A stretch of 64,000 nucleotides of DNA from Talpa occidentalis (GCF_014898055.3 NW_023601104.1:80521106-80585105); one strand, 5' to 3'. Shown: positions 45,004 to 55,960, numbered from the stretch's first letter. Notes: generated by a model from the sequence alone, not told the origin. Numbers and translations are program-made.

Positions 45004-45299
45004 ACGTGGTCACTTCTCGTGCTGCTTCTTGTGCGCATAACACACATCTCAGGCAGGGTAGAGCCCCAGGCCTGGCAGCCCATCTCTGATACAGCGAGTT
45101 TCCATCATCTTTTGCTAGGTCCTTTGCAGACCTGGTGGTTCCAGATGCTGGAGAGCTGGTTGTAGAGGAGCGGGGGCGGGGGGGGAATGTGATGATGTCA
45201 CTGCTTAAGACGAACCTGGGCACTGTACAGACTGGCCATGATGGGCGGTGGGGCCTCGCTCAGCCTGCGAGAGACATGCCCAGCTTTGAGATCTGAGCG
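45004..45299. other. Noncoding sequence, nothing recognised
   Basis: No gene. It includes a G-rich run 'gcgggggcggggggggaat' near 45171-45188. Confidence 0.4.
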
Positions 45300-45445
45300 T
45301 GGAGCCTGGAATCTCATCCGTCTAACGCTGCCTCTGCTATTATTAACTCCTGAGGAACTTTGGGCAAATCACTTCATGTGTCTCGTATCAGGCCACTTAT
45401 TGATAAAATGGGGTTATAATCATTTCTACTTCACAGGCAGGTAGG
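45300..45445 (+). repeat. MIR SINE relic
   Basis: 'aactttgggcaaatcacttc', 'gataaaatggggttataatc', 'tctacttcacaggcaggtag' match MIR in plus orientation. Loss in the 'cctcagtttcctcatctg' part. Confidence 0.65.
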
Positions 45446-48080
45446 TGATTGAGGCTTCATTATAGAAATGCTCTTGAGAGCTGTTCTTAAATGTGTGATT
45501 TCCGGGCTTAAGTCACTCCATACTAGCACCCCCTTTTTTTTTTTTAATGAGTGTGAAATCCTCTTCCTACTTCTGTTCATTTAATGACTGCCGCATTGAC
45601 GAGCAGATAGTGACAAATGCCTGTTCGTGTTACTCGTGGATTACTGTGGCTTAAAAAACAAACTAAGCATTGACCTTTCTTGACTGTTTCTGAATTAGTC
45701 ACACTTCCCATTATTTGCGTATGTCAGCAGTATGACCTAAATAAAGTTCAGGCTGATCTCTTCAGACTCTGTTTTGGGCTTCTCCTTTTCTCCTTACAGT
45801 AAAGTTAAGGCGAGCTGATAGATGGCTTGCAATCAAATAGAAAGACCTTTTCAGCAAAGTGCTCCTTCAGCTTGGGAGTTATTATGGAATGTTGCTTACT
45901 GCATGTGGTCAAATTCTCAGATTTCTCCAGTGTTTCCTATCCTGCTAAGGACTACAGTCGAAGGTGGTCTCCATTTGTCACTGCCACTTCCCATTGTTGG
46001 GGCGACCCGAGAGCACCTCTTACCATACCACCTTGGAATTCCAGATCAGCCTGAGGCTGGCTGGGGTCAAGAGCTTTCTGGTCTTTTCCATTGTTATGCT
46101 AGATGGCCTTCTGGGCTCATTTGACCAAAGACTCAGTCAGCTGCTGTCCTTGCCACAGAAAGCAGATGGGTTTGGAGACAGTGTTTCATCAGCTGTGTGA
46201 TGTTAGGCAGCCTACAGACTAGAGCAAGCAAGCGATACAGCCTGACAACACCGCCCAGACGCTCGGTCACGCTGCGTGCTTGTTCGCGTTTGGGCTGCAG
46301 AGATAAGATTCGACTATCACAACTTAGCAAGAAACCACAGACACAGGGAACTAAGTCACAGATCAGGCCTCTCCCCAGCCCCTTGCTGTTCTGCCTTGTA
46401 TTCTGTTTCACTGCCCAGGGTGGAAATGATCTTTGACCTCTAGGATGCGTGATGTCTTGTGGGGGAAGGAAGTGCTTCGTGAAAGGTCAAGTCTGGTGCA
46501 GAAGTTCCTGGGGCGAGTGGGGACTGAATCCGAGAGCTGTGGGGCCCGTCTCTAGAAGGGCTTATGGGGCTTGGGGAAGTGGCAGCAACCAGACTCGTGG
46601 GCCGAAGCTGTGGCTGGAGGGCACTTGGGATGATGACACTGTAATGTGTCATCTTACAAAAAGTGTGCGCCAAAAAGAGGTCTCTCCAAGCAATGTGAAG
46701 CCACGCCTCAGAGATTCCCCCAGACTTGGGGCTTTGATTAGAGTGAAGGTCTTGAGGGTGGGGAGTGGGGAGCAGGGCAGAGACATCTGTCGCTGGATCA
46801 GATGTCCTGGACACGCCGATACGCTCTTCACACAGCTGTGGCCTTTGTCCTGCTCTGGTCTCTCTAATGCCCCTGGGAAGAGCACGAGTCTCCATTAACT
46901 GGGGCAGATTGAGGGATTAGTCTATTATGAATTATTGCCAGGACAGAGCCAGGAGAAATGCTATATTTTTGTTCTCCCGGCTTATCAACAAGTTGGTTAA
47001 AGATTGCCCCCTTCTGTCCCAAGTCTTGCTATCTACTTCCCATTTCTAAACGCACGGGAATTAAAACACTCAGTGTCTGGGCCACCCCGTGATGTGGAAG
47101 GCAGCCTGCGAGAGCATGGCTAGACTCTGGACTCATGGCTTGGGAAGTGTGCGAGCATAATGCCCCGGATTTCAGTCTTCTGCTCCTTGGCGTCTCCCAC
47201 ATGCACGTGAGTGGATTAGCAATGCGCGTGACCACTTGGCTGGTCTGGTCCCCGACTGAGTGACCCAGTTAGAGCACAGGCCCAGGGACAGGATGAACCA
47301 TGCTGGCTGGACACTCTCAGGGAACTCTCCCAGCTGGGGGGCAGGGGCTCCTGCCACTCCAGGCGGGGGTGCAAACAGTGTCAGGGCCGTGGGGAGAGTC
47401 CCTGCTGTCGGTGTAGCCAAGGTCATTTATGGTTCTGTAGACAGAGAGAAGTAAGAAGAAACTCTGTAGGGTTTGATGTTAGAACTGGGATCTCAGGGTG
47501 TCCTGTGTCCCCCAGAAGCAGCCACTGTCAGCGGTCTCCTGGTTTTTCAACCTATTGTTACCCAAACTTGGAAAATTGTGAACCTCCTTTTGTGTTAATA
47601 TGCCAGGTGGGCAGGAATCATCATGCTCCCATCAGTGACCAAGGAAAGCTTCAGAGTGAAAATCACACCCTCGAAATAGCCAGGCTGTCACAGCCCCTGA
47701 CTCCGTCTGTCCCACTATTGTCTATCAGATGGTGAAGTGGCTCCATCTATAAAACGTGTGGTTGCTATGAATTACTGTTGTTGGTAAGGAGAATTGGAAA
47801 CATTCTCATTTCTAGATTACCTTTCAAATATTCAAATTCATGCACCAGTAGCATATGGCTAGAACTTTTATTTTTTCACTCAGATGTCTTCCAATGTGTT
47901 TCATTGAATTCCAAATCCACATCAGGTTTGCATTTTGAAAATGCCAACTGTATACTAACTGAATGTGAGAAATGAAGAAAACTTCCATAATTTTTAAAAA
48001 TAATAAATGGTGATTTATTTTTTCGGTGTTCAGAAAAACCAGGAGTATGGATCTCTCCCACCACCACCATTTTAGTTCAT
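45446..48080. other. Noncoding sequence with a candidate element
   Basis: No gene is supported. Open frames of 149 and 151 codons at 46440-46898 occupy opposite strands of the same DNA and neither has a domain. The block at 45560-45770 is listed separately. Confidence 0.4.
45560..45770. promoter_or_regulatory. Candidate conserved noncoding element
   Basis: Unique sequence with 'tcatttaatgactgccgc', 'cattgacctttcttgactg', 'ttatttgcgtatgtcagcag' and 'aattagtcacac'. The texture is that of constrained noncoding DNA. No alignment was possible. Confidence 0.22.
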
Positions 48081-48740
48081 TTGCATCTTAATAATGTTGC
48101 GGGGAACAATGTTGACAGTGTGTGCTTAGCTCATTTTCTACAAGATTGTTCACCAAAGCACAGATCAGACATCAAAGGAGCATGGACCCTGGTTGCCTTT
48201 CAATCACCTCTGTGGGCCAGAAGCATGGACTTGACTCGAGTGGGTGGAAAAGACCTTGTTGATTGTGTCTGCCGTATCCTCTCAGCCTGTCCAAAATTTT
48301 GGTTTACTAATTATATATCTTCTTCCCTTTTGGGGTTGAATGCAGTTGGTAGGTGGCATTTGTGTTTTTGTCTCTTACCAGGTAGGAGAGTCTCAAGCAC
48401 TTTTCAACTAATAAAGGAGGGCTTTTATCTGCTAGATTTCCCTCAGTCGCAGAGAAAATTAGTCTGGATGTGCGTGGTTAGCCTGGCTTCAATCAGAGGC
48501 CCCATTGGTAGAAAGAACGTTGGTCTCAAAGTCAGAAAACCACCCACTAGAGGAGCCCCAGCATGGAGCTCTGATTGCAGCATAAGCACCAAGATGCCCA
48601 CTTACAGACGTCCCCCCGAATATATTAAAATGCATATGATCCACATGAAATCTAATTTGTACAAATCTCAGTTTCTGTTCATTGTAAAATCTAACATTGT
48701 TTTATGCCCCACAAAGACTGAAAAATACTGCCTGATATGA
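48081..48740 (+). other. Longest open frame (219 codons), coding status unsupported
   Basis: An ATG-to-stop frame of 219 codons. The predicted peptide has no signal, domain or repeat that I recognise. The region shows no CpG island, and I see no exon-like splice borders. Its 3' third overlaps sequence that looks like conserved noncoding DNA. A frame of this length is unusual but not impossible by chance in 64 kb. A single-exon lineage-specific gene or part of a long noncoding RNA cannot be excluded. Confidence 0.12.
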
Positions 48741-48870
48741 TAATTAGATTGCACTCATTTCAGAGCGTTCAAATGTAGAAAAATGTGCATTTTAGAATTG
48801 GTGGAATCCAGTTTAATATGGCTGAATTGCAGTTGGGTAGTTGAGATAAGGCTACATTTCAGAGATTTTA
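48595..48870. promoter_or_regulatory. Candidate conserved noncoding element
   Basis: Unique AT-rich block with 'atgcatatgatccacatg', 'tatgataattagattgc' (homeodomain-type TAATTAG) and 'gaattggtggaatccag'. No repeat wording. Candidate only. Confidence 0.25.
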
Positions 48871-49636
48871 TTACAAAAAATGGGAACCAACATGTATGCA
48901 CTAGGAAACTTTGGCTGGTCTCAACATTTCACCATATTTGCTTCAAATCTTTTTAAAAAATAAAACAGTGAAGGTACAGTTCCAGGTCCCTGTGTGCCCC
49001 TTGGGCCAAGGAACCACCATCCGGAATTTGGTGCTTCTGGTCCCATGCAAGTTTGTTGACTTTTATAATATGTCTTTGTATCCATAAATATAATTAGCAT
49101 TTTCAAAACACTGCCAGTTGTCCATCAGTATCTCTTCCCTGCTTCGTCCTTTCAAGGAAGCTGTTACTGGGCACTGCCTGCCAGCGATGGCTCGGTGACT
49201 AAATTCTGGCTGGTGAATGAACATGGACAGGGTGGGTACAATGTCAGGATTTTGCCTTTGAAACAAAGGAACAAATCCTCCATGTTCTCTTTCCTCCTTG
49301 CTTCTGATGAGGACAGGGACAAGGCAATGGAGAGTGAACTGCCTAAAACCATGCAGATGCAGGAGACACACTCTAGGATAGCAAAGTGACAGAGAGAAAA
49401 ATCCTGGGTCCTCCCTTCAGGGTGCCAACCACATCGCACCCACCCTCTGCACACCCAGGCTGCGCAGCTTCTGGCTGTTTTGTGAGAAGTAAACAAGCAA
49501 CCATATTTTGATTTAAGTTGGTGCTATTTGGTTTTTATTAAAACAGCCACCCTAATGTTCAAACTAATAGAAGTAGTTTATATCCTGATCATGTGCATAA
49601 CTGCTAGCAACTTATTGTATCAAAATTAGGGTAAAA
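48871..49636. other. Noncoding sequence, nothing recognised
   Basis: No gene. Frames of about 100-110 codons at 49063-49496 overlap in different frames and show no domain. Confidence 0.4.
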
Positions 49637-50222
49637 TAGAGCCTCCCTGGTGGTGCAGGGGTTAAAGTCTCAGTGCTGTCAAGCTATCTTCAGCCACTGT
49701 GGCGTGAGTTCAATCCTCGGCCAGGATGCTGACCAACATGGTGTGGCAGATCTCTCCTGTCTCACTTACTGCTCCTCTCAGCAGTGTATTTCAGTAGATC
49801 TGCCAGTTCTGCTCCCTACTGTGTCTCTGGTGAATCCTCTCTCACCTCTGGTCCATACCCCAGTTCTTTCTTTTTTTTTTTAGATCTGGCACTTAAGTAA
49901 GTGCTTTTTTTTTTTTAAGATTTACTTATTTATACAAGAACTGGGGTACAGTCAGAGGCGTGGGAGGGTGAGAGGATTCACCAGAGACAGAGCAGGGAGC
50001 AGAACAGGTAGACGGACCAAAGACACTGCTGAGGGGAGCAGTGGGCAAGACAGGAGAGGTCTGCCGCACCATGTGGGTAACTCTCTGGCCAGCCAGGAAT
50101 TGAACCCGGGCTGCAGAGGCTGCGGACAGCTTCACAGTACAGCGCTCAACCTGCTGCACCACCAGGGAGGCCCTATACCCCAGTTCTTGTATGCATAAAT
50201 AAATAAATATAAATATTTTTTT
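49637..50222 (+). mobile_element. T+ SINE interrupted by another SINE
   Basis: Plus-strand copy running from 'gcctccctggtggtgcagg' to 'ataccccagttctt' at 49868 and resuming after an inserted minus-strand SINE as 'ataccccagttcttgtatgc' to its AATAAATAAATATAAAT tail at about 50222. The outer duplication AAATTAGGGTAAAA (49623-49636) against AAATTAGGATAAAA (50223-50236) confirms one original insertion. Its tail has lost TCTTT. Confidence 0.93.
49869..50174 (-). mobile_element. T+ SINE nested in a SINE, two-part tail (minus)
   Basis: Full-length minus-strand copy with head at 50173 and perfect duplication ATACCCCAGTTCTT at 49855-49868 and 50175-50188. On the minus strand the body ends AAATCTTA, so the TCTTT terminator is weakened, then A(12). 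About 23 bp of unrelated sequence follows, containing GCACTTA and TAAGTGC separated by two bases, and then a second A-run. This double tail looks like a short 3' transduction. Confidence 0.92.
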
Positions 50223-50236
50223 AAATTAGGATAAAA

Positions 50237-51529
50237 CTCATTTCTGCAACTCATTGCATCCTCAGATTAAAATAGCAAAAAATAAAGTTTTTTTGATAAC
50301 TTCTTCAGTAAGTATAGGTGCCAGTCCTGGGGTGGAGATATCCCCAGCTGGTGCACACAGATAGAACTCATTGATTAGCTTCTATGTGGAGACAGAGCAA
50401 GTTCACACACACTGGGGAGTTAGCACCTCTGTCCCAATGGGAGAGCTTTAAAGCAAACTTCACAATGATAATTTCAGAACGGAAAGGAGAATTTTCCATT
50501 CCCAGGAGAATTTTTCCCCAATTCCTGATTGAGCACCCATGTGAGTATCATGAGAATGAGGACTTTCTGGTCCATTTCTCTTCTCCAAGAGCTGGCCCGC
50601 CACTCCCAGCACCTGCATGAGGGTCAGCAGAACAGCTGCTGCTGGAAAGACCGCCCCGCTAGCTGGCCGGCGTCTCGAAGACCCAGGCCAGGGTGCCGCG
50701 CCACTTGGATTGCGTGCTTTCTGCGAATTGGTTAAGTGGCTCAGGGCTCTGCTGTGTGAGCACCACGGGTGGGTCGTGGGGGGTGGGGTGCAGGGACCAG
50801 CTCCAATTCTTTCCTATCCCACTTTGCAGCCCTGATGCTGTCTGACAGGAGCATGCTCTCTTGCTTGTTGTCCCTGATCTCCCAGGTCAGCTTGGCTTCT
50901 GGCCTGAAAGGCAGGTCCGGTCTTTGGTTTCCCTCTCACATGGTACTTGGAACAGAGCGCCGCATGGCACCTGGCCTCTGCTTTTGAACAGGCCGGGTGC
51001 CATCACTTCTAATCCTGCCGGATACCCTTGACCTTGGGCCTTTTCCACGAAGAATTGGGTTGTTAGGTGTGTGACCCTCAGGCCTGTGCAGTCTGTGTAT
51101 TGCTTTAGTGCAAAGGATCACAAATGCCTCTCGCACCCTTAGTGCCCCTGCTTCAGGAGATGCAGAGATACAGAGGCGAGGTGGGCACTGTACTGGGTGA
51201 GACTCAGGGGCTGAGCTTTGCTCAGGGGTGCCCATGAATTAAATTCATGCTGGATAAAAGCAAAGCAGCTTGCTTTTATAAAAAATTATACAAAATTTTA
51301 AAAAAATACAAAAGTCCCTCCCTAAGGAACATCGGGTGATATGTGCCCATCTCTGTGTGTCCTGATCTGAATGAACAGCTGATTCCTTTGGACAGTTTTT
51401 GCAGCCTAAACAGTGAAAATTAGAAGTAAAAATTCCCTTAAAACCAGTTCTTGCATCAATTTGCCTAATAGCCTGTGCACCAGAAATTCAATTCCATTTT
51501 GAGTGTTCTTGCACTCATTGTAGTATCTC
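50237..51529. other. Noncoding sequence, nothing recognised
   Basis: No gene. It is GC-richer around 50580-50980, with scattered CpG pairs but well short of a CpG island. Confidence 0.4.
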
Positions 51530-51860
51530 CAAAGCTTATTTCTTTTAAAGAAATTAAACATAAACTAAAATTAAAGATAAGCTGGGTGTGCCCTCAGAAA
51601 GCTTGATTTATAAACCTTTGTGTGCCAAAGAGATGGCCCAAAAAGCTAAAGGATATTCCCATGTTAAAAAAAAAAAAATCTCAAAAAAGGTTTTAAATTA
51701 TAGGCAAATTGCTCATTAGGTGGCTGCTTTAGGCTAATTGACCTTGAGTCAATGGCATCCAAAAGTCGACGCGTTTGTGCTCAGGGACACTTTCTCAGGC
51801 CTGGATTCATCGTATTTCAGACAAAATTCTAATCAACTCTGTTATTTGGTTTCCCAGCCC
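51530..51860. promoter_or_regulatory. Candidate conserved noncoding element
   Basis: Unique block with 'aactaaaattaaagataagc', 'gctcattaggtggctgc', 'ttaggctaattgaccttgag' (TGACCTTGA is a nuclear-receptor half-site of the SF-1/ERR type) and 'aaaagtcgacgcgtttgtgc'. CpG pairs in an AT-rich frame are unusual. Candidate only. Confidence 0.3.
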
Positions 51861-52449
51861 CTGGCATATTAGATGTGAATCAGAGAAGGGAGGGGACAGC
51901 AGGAGCCAGGCCACTTTGCGTGGTGAGAAGGCCAGCTGATACCCTGCTGGCCAGGGGGGCCATGCAGGCCAGAGAAAATGAAAATGTAAATACAGGGCTT
52001 AGAAATCCCAGCATGGGCTGACCTCTTGCCCCTGGGCCCATCTTGTGGCTTCCAGAGCGCCTCTGTCATAACGCACATAATGGTAACCAAGTCGTGAAAA
52101 ATATAACACGCTGCGTACTTTGCCCAACCCCCTATTTTCTTGTACGTTTTAGAAAGCTTTTCATCAAAAGCGACCAAATCATTGGAGCATTGGTTTGAAG
52201 GCCCCCACTTTCCCTCTGCCCTGAGCAGCCTTCCTCAAGACCCCCAGGTCACCACAAGCAAATTTGGCAGTCTGGAAAAATTCGCTTCTAGGAAATCCCT
52301 TCTCTATAAAATGTAACATGAACAAATCCAGTTAGTTCTTGATGTCTGGCTTGGTGCAGGTAGGAGGTCATGAATAACCCAAATCACAGTGAAATCTGCT
52401 TTCGATTACCTGGTGACTGCAAGTACAGACGTCTCTGTTCCTTAGGGAG
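51861..52449. other. Noncoding sequence, nothing recognised
   Basis: No gene. A 'tggccaggggggccat' palindromic GC-rich word lies near 51949-51964. Confidence 0.4.
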
Positions 52450-52474
52450 GTGGATTGGTCAGGGTTTCCCAGAG

Positions 52475-52508
<34 letters not shown>

Positions 52509-52925
52509 GTGAGTGTGTGTGTGTGCACGCGCGCGCATTCATGTGAATCGTTTCATGCAATTATGGAGGCTGAGAAGTGCCCCGTCTGCTGTCTGCAAGG
52601 TGGAGTCACAGACCCAGAGAGCGGCTGGTATTTCCAGTCCATGATGTAGGCGGAAGAACTGAGGAGGGTCGTGTTACACGCTCCAGTTCCGGAGAAAACC
52701 CATGTCCCTGGTCCAAACAGGTGGCAGGAGCGAGCTTTTCCTCACCGTCGTCTGGTCTCACTCAGGGCGCAAGAAATGGATGGACTCACTTTGTGCAGGG
52801 CAGTTTGGTCGACTCTGCTGATTCCCATGTTAATCTCCTTCAGAAACCCCCACCAACATACTAGAATGATGGTCAACCAAATATTGGGGCAACCTGTAGC
52901 CTAGTCAAGTTTATACATCAAATTA
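52450..52925 (-). mobile_element. MLT2-like ERVL LTR, antisense, with microsatellite
   Basis: Left end 'ggtcagggtttcccagagg' and right end 'ccaaatattggggcaacc', 'ctagtcaagtttatacatc', 'aaattaacc' match the reverse complement of the ERVL LTR family whose sense strand begins 'tgtgatggttaattttatgtg'. 'attatggaggctgagaag' and 'catgttaatctccttcag' also fit in order. The central part is diverged. A (GT)n run has expanded inside at 52478-52526. Confidence 0.65.
52478..52536. repeat. (GT)n with a GCACGCGCGCGC end
   Basis: Interrupted GT repeat followed by alternating purine-pyrimidine CG at 52525-52536. Such runs can take up Z-DNA. It lies inside the antisense LTR, at the place where this LTR family carries a short TG/TA-rich stretch. 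Confidence 0.92.
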
Positions 52926-53319
52926 ACCTGCTCAGGAGGCGTGGTAATCACTGCTGCTCCAGTCCTCTCAACCCGAAGCCCAGGGAGCCCCGCCCCTCTT
53001 TCCCTCCAAGGAGGGAAACTTGTCAAGACTTAGGCTGGACACCTGGGAAGGAAGGGGCTGCAGGTGCTAGGCTGGGCCTAAAGGCTCTCTCCTCCCACCC
53101 TTGGGAGAAGAGGCTGGGTAGATGAGGGCAGAGACTGGCATTGGCCTGCTCTAACTAACAGCCAGAGTGAACCCTCACACCTGTTCATCTGCTACTTAGT
53201 ACCCAGCCTTCTGTAAGTCATCCTTACCATCACTCCAGTTATTGTCAGTCCTTTACAACCAGTTGTCCTTGTGAGCACCTAGAGGCAGCCAGGCACTTGG
53301 AATGAGCTTTGGATCAGGT
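52926..53319. other. Noncoding sequence, nothing recognised
   Basis: No gene and no repeat that I can name. Confidence 0.4.
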
Positions 53320-53500
53320 AATAGAAGCCAGGTGTGACCTTGGGTCAGTCATTGACTTTTGAAACCCCCGTGTTCTAATGGGAGAGAAGGTTGTTGGTAC
53401 TTGCCAAACTAGTTCATAGTACAGTCTTGTGATCATTAAGTGGGATGGACTATGTGAAGGTGTATGGTCGAACTGGACAGATGTAGTTACAGAGGTGCCA
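53320..53500 (+). repeat. MIR SINE relic
   Basis: 'ccaggtgtgaccttgggtcag', 'tcattgacttttgaaaccc', 'gttggtacttgcc' and 'gtgatcattaagtgggatg' follow MIR in plus orientation. Confidence 0.55.
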
Positions 53501-54860
53501 GGTAACTGTAGGGGCTGCCTGCTTTTATGGCTGTGACACTGCTAGGTCAGGGTGTAAGTGCTGGACAGGATTAGTTAGGGGAGAATCTCTACCTGGATCC
53601 TAATTTGAGATTGCTTTTAAAAAGTGGCATGTTCTTTGACTGATACAATATTTATATAAGTATACAGATATATAGACATATATCTTTCCTGTTTTGCTTT
53701 CGCTAAGGGATGAGTTGACCATTATTATCATAATATATAGCTAAGAACAATTCAATTTAGGAAAATTTCCTGTTCATCTTTTGCAGGATAATTTTGCTAT
53801 AATGTCCACAAATAAAGTAGTGGTTTAACACACACAGGTTCAGACTCACAGATGTGCACCTTTAAAGCCTACCACTGATTGTTTGGTGTGAAAATTGTTT
53901 TCAAGTGAAGCACATCAGTATGCAAATCTAAAGTGTGGCTTTTTCATCTAGATGGAATATTATCAATTAGCCTGAGGGATAGGATGTAATTAAGATTTTG
54001 AACAGCTTACTTTGGTCCACTGTGATGAGTACCCCAATATTTAAAGAGGTGTACAGGTTGGAATAATAGGAAAGTGAACCTTGGTGCCAGTATCTGAACA
54101 TTCATTTTGTAATGAAAAATGAAAGAATTAGACTCTTCTCCATCACTCCCAGCATTTGATAAGGGCAGAGATTTGAACTGGAAACAAGTGAGAGAATGTT
54201 CAGATTCCAGGAAAATCCCATTTCTTTTTGAATGATGGCAGATTTCCATCTTGTTCCCCACTCACTCATTCTAACACCTCCCATGAATTTAGGAACAAAG
54301 ATAAATTGGGGACAGTTGAAGCCCTTGTGGAGAGTTTATGCTTCTGCCTAAGTAAAACTATTGGATTTTCAGCCGTGAATGCAGCTCGAGCAGAAGGAAG
54401 GAGAACAACTCTTAGCCTCGATCCACTTCAGAAAGTTTGCGAGACCTCCCTCTGCCTCTCACAGAACTGATAAGGCACATTTCCGATAGGATCTTCATCC
54501 TGGTGCCATTCCACCACAACTGTTCTCTTAGGCGAGAAAAGACGCTTCCCTTTTTGGTCCTACCCACACCGTTTTGAAAGAAACAAAGTTCTCCATTTCT
54601 CCCAGGAGAAGTTGCTGAAAGGATCCATTGCCTAGCCATACCACTTGCAGCCGAAACCAGCAGGCGAGGATGGCACACAGCTCATTTCAGCCATCCGTAT
54701 TTTCAGGTGTACTAGATGTATTTAGTACATCATTTGATAATGCTAAAAAAAAAAAATTAAAGCAGTGTGAGACTAAAGGAGAAAGAAGATGAATGTTAGC
54801 ATTCCCCTGGGGTTCATGGGTGAAGGAATTAACACAGCGTGGCACTCTACCCTAGCTGTG
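53501..54860. other. Noncoding sequence, nothing recognised
   Basis: No gene. An AT-rich section at 53640-53760 and an A-run at 54745-54757 are the only notable texture. Confidence 0.4.
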
Positions 54861-54863
54861 TTT

Positions 54864-54877
54864 GTTTCCATGGTAAC
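54864..54877. promoter_or_regulatory. RFX X-box motif
   Basis: GTTTCCATGGTAAC is a 14-bp imperfect palindrome that fits the RFX-family X-box consensus (GTTNCCATGGNAAC in its symmetric form). RFX proteins bind such sites as dimers and are known regulators of ciliary genes and MHC class II. The surrounding 54840-54990 is unique. Motif fit is seen directly; binding is inferred. Confidence 0.6.
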
Positions 54878-55539
54878 AGCTACGTACATGTTTCAGACTA
54901 TCTACAGTGACACAGTTGCAGAAATAGTAGCTTGCAGGTTTCTGATATCGCATCAGTGGACAGGCAGCACGCACTATATTAAGTAAGTGTAAAAGAATTT
55001 AAAATATAGCTCTGATTCAGATGTATATTAGCTCAGCTGAGCGATGTATCGGGGTTTCTGCATTCTCCTTTCTCAAGACAGCAAAATCTGGGTAAAGTTG
55101 AAAGTTGCAAGATTCCAGTCTAGCCATTGCTCTTGCCTGGGTAAATATCATCAAATGAAACAAATATGAGTGAGTTACAAAGGTAAGAAAACCTCCTTGG
55201 CAGATCACATGTTTAAGAAGGATATTTGTTGTCGGTGAAGGTAATTTTTTTGGAGGAGGATAGTGATAGGTAAGAGAACGAAAGCTTTGGTGGAAAATAG
55301 CTGAGTCTTAAAAGCAAATCTAATGTGCAACAGAATCTTTAACTGCTGCTGAGTTTATAGCAACTGAGGTCTTCGAATGTCTCGTTGTAGAAATTGCTTT
55401 TATATAAAAATGATCAGGTGAGGTGCAGGGAGGTTGATTGGGTGTGCCTTTAGAGGGAAATCGGGGCTCCATTGTCTTTTCTGAATGCTTATGTAAATAT
55501 CTCTCTTCTCGCGGGATGACCCTGGATTGTCTTTGACAT

Positions 55540-55960
55540 TTGCTGCTACTTTTTGGTACCGTTTACCGCTTCTGTGTATTTGTGCTGCCACATTGTAGCC
55601 TGATAAGACTTCAGTGTTGGTTAGAGTGCAACCCAGTAACGATTAGACTTTGTGTGTGACTTTGCAATCCAATTGTACAGTAATTTAGGAGAAGTGTTCA
55701 AATGGCTATTTATTTACACGCCAGACCTCTGCAACCTAGGTATTAGGTTAATGGATTTCCATGTGCATGTTATGATTGCTGGTGCTTTCAAGTAGGTTGT
55801 AGTTCAATTTATACTGAGTTTTTAATGTCAAAATATTTTTATTTATGCCCATGATTCAGGTTAAGGCTGCATTTACCTTATAGTTTTATTAATCATGTAT
55901 CAGTGAAGCAATGGTAAAATGGCACAGTAATTTAAGATAATCTATTCATTTGAAGAGGAT
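55540..55960. promoter_or_regulatory. Candidate conserved noncoding element
   Basis: About 420 bp of unique sequence with no repeat wording and many motif-like words: 'gcaatccaattgtacagtaa', 'caaatggctatttatttac', 'aaaatatttttatttatgc' (MEF2-like), 'ttattaatcatgtatcag' and 'acagtaatttaagataatc'. In my judgement it is the strongest candidate enhancer of the second half. No comparative evidence was available. Confidence 0.33.

Noticed and set aside
46440..46898. Two open frames of about 150 codons on opposite strands
   Set aside because: They cover the same DNA on both strands, which is typical of GC-rich stop-poor sequence. Neither has a recognisable domain.
51940..51966. CTCF site at the GC-rich palindromic word
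   Set aside because: The word fits the CTCF core only weakly and is better described as a palindrome.
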